From Hymenobacter setariae (lineage in GTDB: Bacteria; Bacteroidota; Bacteroidia; Cytophagales; Hymenobacteraceae), in assembly GCF_007713685.1 (NCBI RefSeq), contig NZ_VMRJ01000006.1:1-64000 (forward strand): a stretch of DNA of 64,000 bases, written 5' to 3'. Below are positions 60,669 to 64,000 of this stretch, in pieces. Every line of letters starts with the position of its first letter. Positions within the stretch are counted from its first letter, which is position 1. The notes under the pieces are model-generated. The model did no database searches. It saw only the letters and a list, made by a program, of their open reading frames with translations, and had not been told where the DNA came from. Made by a program: the position numbers and the translations under genes.

Positions 60669-61676
60669 TTAGGCAATGGCTAGCACTACCTTGCCGAGCT
60701 GCTGCCCAGCCGCTAGGTAGCGTAGGGCGGCCTCGCCCTCGGCCAGCGCAAACTGCTTATCGACTACTGGCACCAGCCGATGCTCGTTTACAAACGCCAA
60801 CATGGCGTCGAAGTCTTGTAAGCTGCCCATAGAGGTGCCTAGGATGCTGAGTTGCTTCCAGAAGACCTTGCCCGGCGGCAGCGACGTAATGTTGCCCTGT
60901 GTGCCCCCGTAAAAAACGATGCGCCCACCCGGCGCAGCAGCATCGACCAAGGCATCGAAACCAGCTCCCGCGGCGCTGTCAATAATGACGTCGAAGGCGC
61001 CGCCAGCGCGCTTGGTGAGGTCTTTGGCCCAGCCTTCGGTCTTGTAGTTGGCGCCGCCGCGCAGGCCAAGGGGTAGGGCAAGTGCTCGCGCCAGCTTCTC
61101 ATCATCGCCCGAGGTCACCCATACCTCGGCGCCAGCCGCCGCACAAAATTGCGCTGCTACTAAGGCCACGCCGCCGCCGATGCCCGTCACGAGTACGCGC
61201 TCGCCGGCTTGCAGCTGGGCCCGCCCAAAAGCTGCCCGGTAGGCCGTGAGGCCCGCCAGCGGCAAGGCCGCTGCCTGCGCCCAGTCGAGGTGCGCTGGGC
61301 GGGGCCGCACGTAGGCCGCGGCCGCTGTGGTGTATTCGGCAAACGTGCCGGGGTCGGGCATACCTAGGACCCGAAAGTTGCGGCCTTGGGCTCGCTGACC
61401 ATCGCCCCAGTCTACACCGGGGTACAGGATGACCGGGGCGCCTACTGCCAAGTTATTTACGCCCTCGCCCAGTGCTACCACTTCGCCGCTGCCATCGGCC
61501 CCTAGGGTGCAGGGCAGCTTAATGCCCGCGTACTGGCCTTTCTGAATCCAGACATCACGGTGGTTGAGTGCCGCCGCGTGCAGCTTGAGTAAGACTTGGC
61601 CGGCCGCGGGCGTGGGCTGAGTGATGTCCCGCACTACGGCGGGCTGGTGCACGGCATCTTGTTGGAGCGCAAGCAT
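60669..61676 (-). CDS. Zinc-binding-dehydrogenase-type quinone reductase
   Basis: A 335-residue medium-chain NAD(P)H oxidoreductase. The NADPH site is VTGIGGGVALVAAQFC, and the N-terminal LNHRDVWIQKGQYAGIKLP region and GADGSGEV block match the quinone oxidoreductase/YogA branch. The four-cysteine structural zinc site is absent. Start ATG 61676; the frame continues upstream to 61736 without conservation. Substrate unknown. Rhomboid gene lies just upstream on the same strand. Confidence 0.87.
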   Translation of the reverse strand: MLALQQDAVHQPAVVRDITQPTPAAGQVLLKLHAAALNHRDVWIQKGQYAGIKLPCTLGADGSGEVVALGEGVNNLAVGAPVILYPGVDWGDGQRAQGRNFRVLGMPDPGTFAEYTTAAAAYVRPRPAHLDWAQAAALPLAGLTAYRAAFGRAQLQAGERVLVTGIGGGVALVAAQFCAAAGAEVWVTSGDDEKLARALALPLGLRGGANYKTEGWAKDLTKRAGGAFDVIIDSAAGAGFDALVDAAAPGGRIVFYGGTQGNITSLPPGKVFWKQLSILGTSMGSLQDFDAMLAFVNEHRLVPVVDKQFALAEGEAALRYLAAGQQLGKVVLAIA

Positions 61677-61732
61677 AATTAGAGAGGAATTTGGTGGGAA
61701 ACACGAGCTAAACAGCGCACCCGCCAAATTGC

Positions 61733-62602
61733 TCAACTCGTTTCTTTTGTTTCGCCATCCAGTACTTCGGCGGGCATCGTGAACACTGCCGCCGGGCCAG
61801 CTATTAGCAAGCCCATCAAAAGCCCGCCTAGGTGGGCAATGTTGTCAATGTTGCCAGTAATACCCGAAATCAAGTTGCTTAGTATCAAATAGACTACTAG
61901 CCCGAGCATGGCCCGCCGGTCAAACTTATCGAGTACCATCTTTTTGCTCAGTAGCAGAGCTAGCATGAACCCATACAGCCCAAAAATGGCCCCGCTCGCC
62001 CCCATCGAGTTGATGCCGGCTGTGTGGTACCACACGGTAGCCAGGCTGGCTGCCAGCCCGCTGGCCAGGTACACGGCCAGCACCCGCCAGGTGCCCACGC
62101 GCTGCTCTAGCATCAGGCCCAGCAGCCAGAGGCTAATCATATTGAGCAGCAAGTGCGTGGCACCCCCGTGCACAAACAGGCTGGTGAGCAGTCGCCAGGG
62201 TTGCCCGTGCAGCGTGAAACTGCTCACGTTGGAGCCCCAGGCGGCGAGCTCGCGGCCGGCGGGGTCGGTGGGCGATATGCCGCTGGCCACCATCAGCAGC
62301 CACACGAGCACGTTGAGGTCAATAAGTAGCGGCACTGCCACATAGGGTGGGCTAGGCCAAAAGAGCCCTTTGCCAAGCTGCCGTAGCAGCTGGCCCCACG
62401 TTTCGCGAGGAGCCTCGGCGGGTGCGGGCGCAAGGGAAGGGGCGGGCGCTTCGGGCACGAGGCCCCGACGCTGCAACTCTGCCACAGCGGCCGCGCCCAC
62501 GGCGGGCGGGTAGCGGCTGGCATGGCGAGCCAGGTAAAGCAATTCGGCATCGGGCCGCTGGGCAAAGTGCGCCGCCGCAGCCTCGGGAGTGGAAATATCC
62601 AT
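61733..62602 (-). CDS. Rhomboid-family intramembrane serine protease
   Basis: A 289-residue rhomboid protease with a cytoplasmic N-terminal region (about 1-85, Ala/Pro-rich) and six membrane segments. The catalytic Ser is in GASGAIFG and the His in NIAHLGGLLMG; the HGGATHLLLNM loop is also conserved. Substrates are unknown. It is adjacent to and upstream of the quinone reductase on the same strand. Confidence 0.92.
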   Translation of the reverse strand: MDISTPEAAAAHFAQRPDAELLYLARHASRYPPAVGAAAVAELQRRGLVPEAPAPSLAPAPAEAPRETWGQLLRQLGKGLFWPSPPYVAVPLLIDLNVLVWLLMVASGISPTDPAGRELAAWGSNVSSFTLHGQPWRLLTSLFVHGGATHLLLNMISLWLLGLMLEQRVGTWRVLAVYLASGLAASLATVWYHTAGINSMGASGAIFGLYGFMLALLLSKKMVLDKFDRRAMLGLVVYLILSNLISGITGNIDNIAHLGGLLMGLLIAGPAAVFTMPAEVLDGETKETS

Positions 62603-62657
62603 TGCGTACCCTAACCGCCAGTGGCCGCCTTTGGGTTTCGGCGCGCGTGGGGCGGTC

Positions 62658-63407
62658 TCACGAAATCAGTGGCAACCGGCGTAGCAACTCGTCGCGGTAG
62701 GTGCGCCCTAGGGGGGCCTCCAGGGCCCCTGGCAGCCGCACAATGCCCGCCACAGGGTCCACGTACTCGACGTAGTTCAGGTTGACCAGCCACGAGCGGT
62801 GCACTTGCACAAACGTATCGGGTAGGCTTAGCAAGAGCTCGGCCAGCGGCGTGCGCACCGAGTGCCGTCGCCCCGATACCAGCGTTAGCACGGCGTGCTT
62901 TTGCTCGGTGTGCACGCACGTAATGTCAGCTAGGGCCAAGCGCATCAGCACATCGCGCTCGCGCACAAACAACCACGGCGAGGGCGCCGGCTCAGCACCT
63001 GAGCCGGGCTGCCAGTCGAGTGGCGTGCGCGCCTGCCCGTATAGCCCGAGCTCGACCATGCGGCGCAGGCTCGTGATGGTGAAGGGCTTAGGTAAGATAG
63101 CTACTGGTTGCAACGCCCGTGCCCGCGCCAGCAGCTCGGTGTCGTCGGTAGCAGAAATAAAAATGAGGGGCAGGGGGGCGCGTTGCTGTAGTTGTTGAGC
63201 TAGCTCTACGCCGTCGTTGCCAGCCTCCAGGCCTAGGTCGATAACAGCCAGCGCTGGCCAAGCAGTGGCACAGAGCGCCAGCGCGGCACTGGCTGTGGCA
63301 GCGGGCCCTAGCAGCGGTAGTCCTAGCTGCGTCAGGCAGGCGCCCAACAACCGGGCCTGGGCCGGGCTGTCTTCTACTACCAAGATGCTAGCACTAGGAT
63401 GGGCCAT
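62658..63407 (-). CDS. LytTR-type response regulator
   Basis: A 249-residue two-component regulator. A receiver domain (about 8-125: VVEDSPAQA, Asp in AVIDLGLEAG, IFISATDD, Lys in LPKPFT) precedes a LytTR DNA-binding domain (about 145-245: ITCVHTEQKHAVLTL, TFVQVHRSWLVNLNYVE). No partner kinase lies in the window. Upstream sequence (63408-63510) is AT-rich and probably holds the promoter. Confidence 0.92.
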   Translation of the reverse strand: MAHPSASILVVEDSPAQARLLGACLTQLGLPLLGPAATASAALALCATAWPALAVIDLGLEAGNDGVELAQQLQQRAPLPLIFISATDDTELLARARALQPVAILPKPFTITSLRRMVELGLYGQARTPLDWQPGSGAEPAPSPWLFVRERDVLMRLALADITCVHTEQKHAVLTLVSGRRHSVRTPLAELLLSLPDTFVQVHRSWLVNLNYVEYVDPVAGIVRLPGALEAPLGRTYRDELLRRLPLIS

Positions 63408-63512
63408 AAGTATAGTATAACACGAATGGAACTAATAAAAATAAAATCTTGAAATAATCCTTAATAAATAGGCTATATTCTTCCGTTCACTAAAGATACA
63501 GCAGTAAAATGA

Positions 63513-63548
63513 AAAAAGTCCCTCCCCTGGGTAGGGGAGGGACTTTTG
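63513..63548 (-). terminator. Terminator of the small lipoprotein gene
   Basis: GTCCCTCCCCT and AGGGGAGGGAC around a 4-nt loop, with an A-run on its plus-strand left side that gives a T-run for minus-strand transcripts. Confidence 0.85.
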
Positions 63549-63570
63549 GCAGGCGCAAGCGCCAGAGAAA

Positions 63571-63792
63571 TTACTTGGGGTCTTTAGCGTCAGCCGAGTC
63601 GCCGATAGCCTCGCCAGCTTTGTCAGCCGAAGCGCGTACCGAGTCAGCCTTCTCTTCCATAGCGTCAGCCTTAGCTTCGCCAGCCTCTTTTACAGCAGTG
63701 CCTTGAGCTTCAGCAGCATCTTCTTTCTTGCTGTCGCACGAAGCGAGCGAAAGCGACATAGCAGCAACGGCGAGGAACAATACTTTTTTCAT
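63571..63792 (-). CDS. Small lipoprotein with charged helix
   Basis: A 73-residue lipoprotein (lipobox SLASC, Cys19). The mature part is one Ala/Glu/Lys/Asp-rich amphipathic helix with repeats of the KADAMEEKADSVRASADKA type. Similar small envelope lipoproteins are common in Bacteroidota; no enzymatic role is expected. It is followed by a strong terminator. Confidence 0.78.
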   Translation of the reverse strand: MKKVLFLAVAAMSLSLASCDSKKEDAAEAQGTAVKEAGEAKADAMEEKADSVRASADKAGEAIGDSADAKDPK

Positions 63793-63874
63793 GGTGAAAG
63801 GGGAAAGTGTTTTTTAAAATTTCCGCCCCTTAATGCCGTCCCACGGAGGAGGTAACCCAGCGCCATGAAAAAAA

Positions 63875-64000
63875 TTATTTTTTTCGGAAAGCTAAACCAA
63901 TCGGCACGCCCGTGAAGTCGAAGTGCTCGCGCATCCGGTTCTCCAAGTAGCGGGCGTAGGAATCGGGGATGTACTGCGGCAGGTTGCAGAAGAAGGCAAA
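63875..64000 (-). CDS. der: GTPase Der, C-terminal end (cut by window edge)
   Basis: The last 41 residues of a Der/EngA-type ribosome assembly GTPase, reading in from the window end to a TAA at 63875. The fragment has the typical KH-like closing part (FAFFCNLPQYIPDSYARYLE, FTGVPIGLAFRKK). The GTPase domains lie outside the window. Confidence 0.88.
   Translation of the reverse strand, partial: FAFFCNLPQYIPDSYARYLENRMREHFDFTGVPIGLAFRKK

Larger units (their letters stand above)
127..63237. repeat. Window-wide iterated palindrome CCTAGG
   Basis: By eye I count about 110 copies of CCTAGG between positions 127 and 63237, spread over both coding and spacer DNA. In genes almost all are in the phase NNC-CTA-GGN (Leu-Gly). 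GCTAGC and other CTAG-containing words also look frequent. A full exact count should replace my estimate. Confidence 0.75.

Noticed and set aside
1..64000. tRNA, rRNA, CRISPR array or insertion sequence
   Set aside because: No cloverleaf, spaced direct repeats or transposase-like frame could be found by reading; small RNAs cannot be excluded.

Overview
The window looks like a stretch of chromosome from a high-GC Bacteroidota of the Cytophagales, most like Hymenobacter or a close relative. Sequence evidence: a gliding-motility lipoprotein (GldH), several proteins with type IX secretion (T9SS) C-terminal sorting domains, a DUF2723 membrane protein, a TamB/DUF490 protein, no clear Shine-Dalgarno sequences, and repeated Bacteroidota-type -7 boxes (TAnnTTTG, usually TACCTTTG) just ahead of genes. 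No plasmid, phage, CRISPR, tRNA or rRNA feature was seen. The genus is an inference.

Layout. 0.2-11.1 kb: housekeeping genes (tamB, divergent tsaD, smpB, an NlpC/P60 peptidase, ung, apaG, two methyltransferases, kdsA). 11.2-23.8 kb: a coiled-coil membrane protein, two unknown genes sharing a duplicated promoter, a GH3-beta-lactamase fusion, an acyl-CoA ligase, a DUF2723 protein, a miniature T9SS-tail protein, birA and rsfS. 23.9-31.6 kb: ftsH, a DUF4369-like lipoprotein, lutC-lpxH, a beta-propeller-like protein, a zinc alcohol dehydrogenase and an outer-membrane protein. 31.9-43.2 kb: a RicT/PSP1 protein with gldH, a disulfide oxidoreductase, an unknown pair, sucD, a cysteine/cystathionine synthase, a response regulator, adenine deaminase, a 52-residue lipoprotein and cmk.

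43.4-51.7 kb is the most accessory part and appears to be a partly decayed amino-sugar/glycan locus. It holds a T9SS heparinase II/III protein, a hexosamine-kinase-like phosphotransferase overlapping a sugar nucleotidyltransferase, a PNGase F-like protein, and between them a deletion scar. The scar joins the 3' end of a GH109-type gene (minus strand, also frameshifted) to the 3' end of an N-acylglucosamine 2-epimerase gene (plus strand). 51.7-54.9 kb is a three-gene MBOAT O-acyltransferase / lipoprotein hydrolase / SGNH-like operon. 55-64 kb: ispH, a macro-domain protein, a 2TM protein, the rimK trio (protease, ATP-grasp ligase, aspartoacylase-like enzyme), an OmpH-like protein, a quinone reductase, a rhomboid protease, a LytTR regulator, a small lipoprotein, and the 3' end of der cut by the window edge.

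Across the whole window the palindrome CCTAGG is strongly over-represented (about 110 copies counted by eye). It lies in coding regions mostly as Leu-Gly codons (CTA-GGN), and also in terminators and intergenic DNA. This is the least conventional sequence-wide signal seen here.
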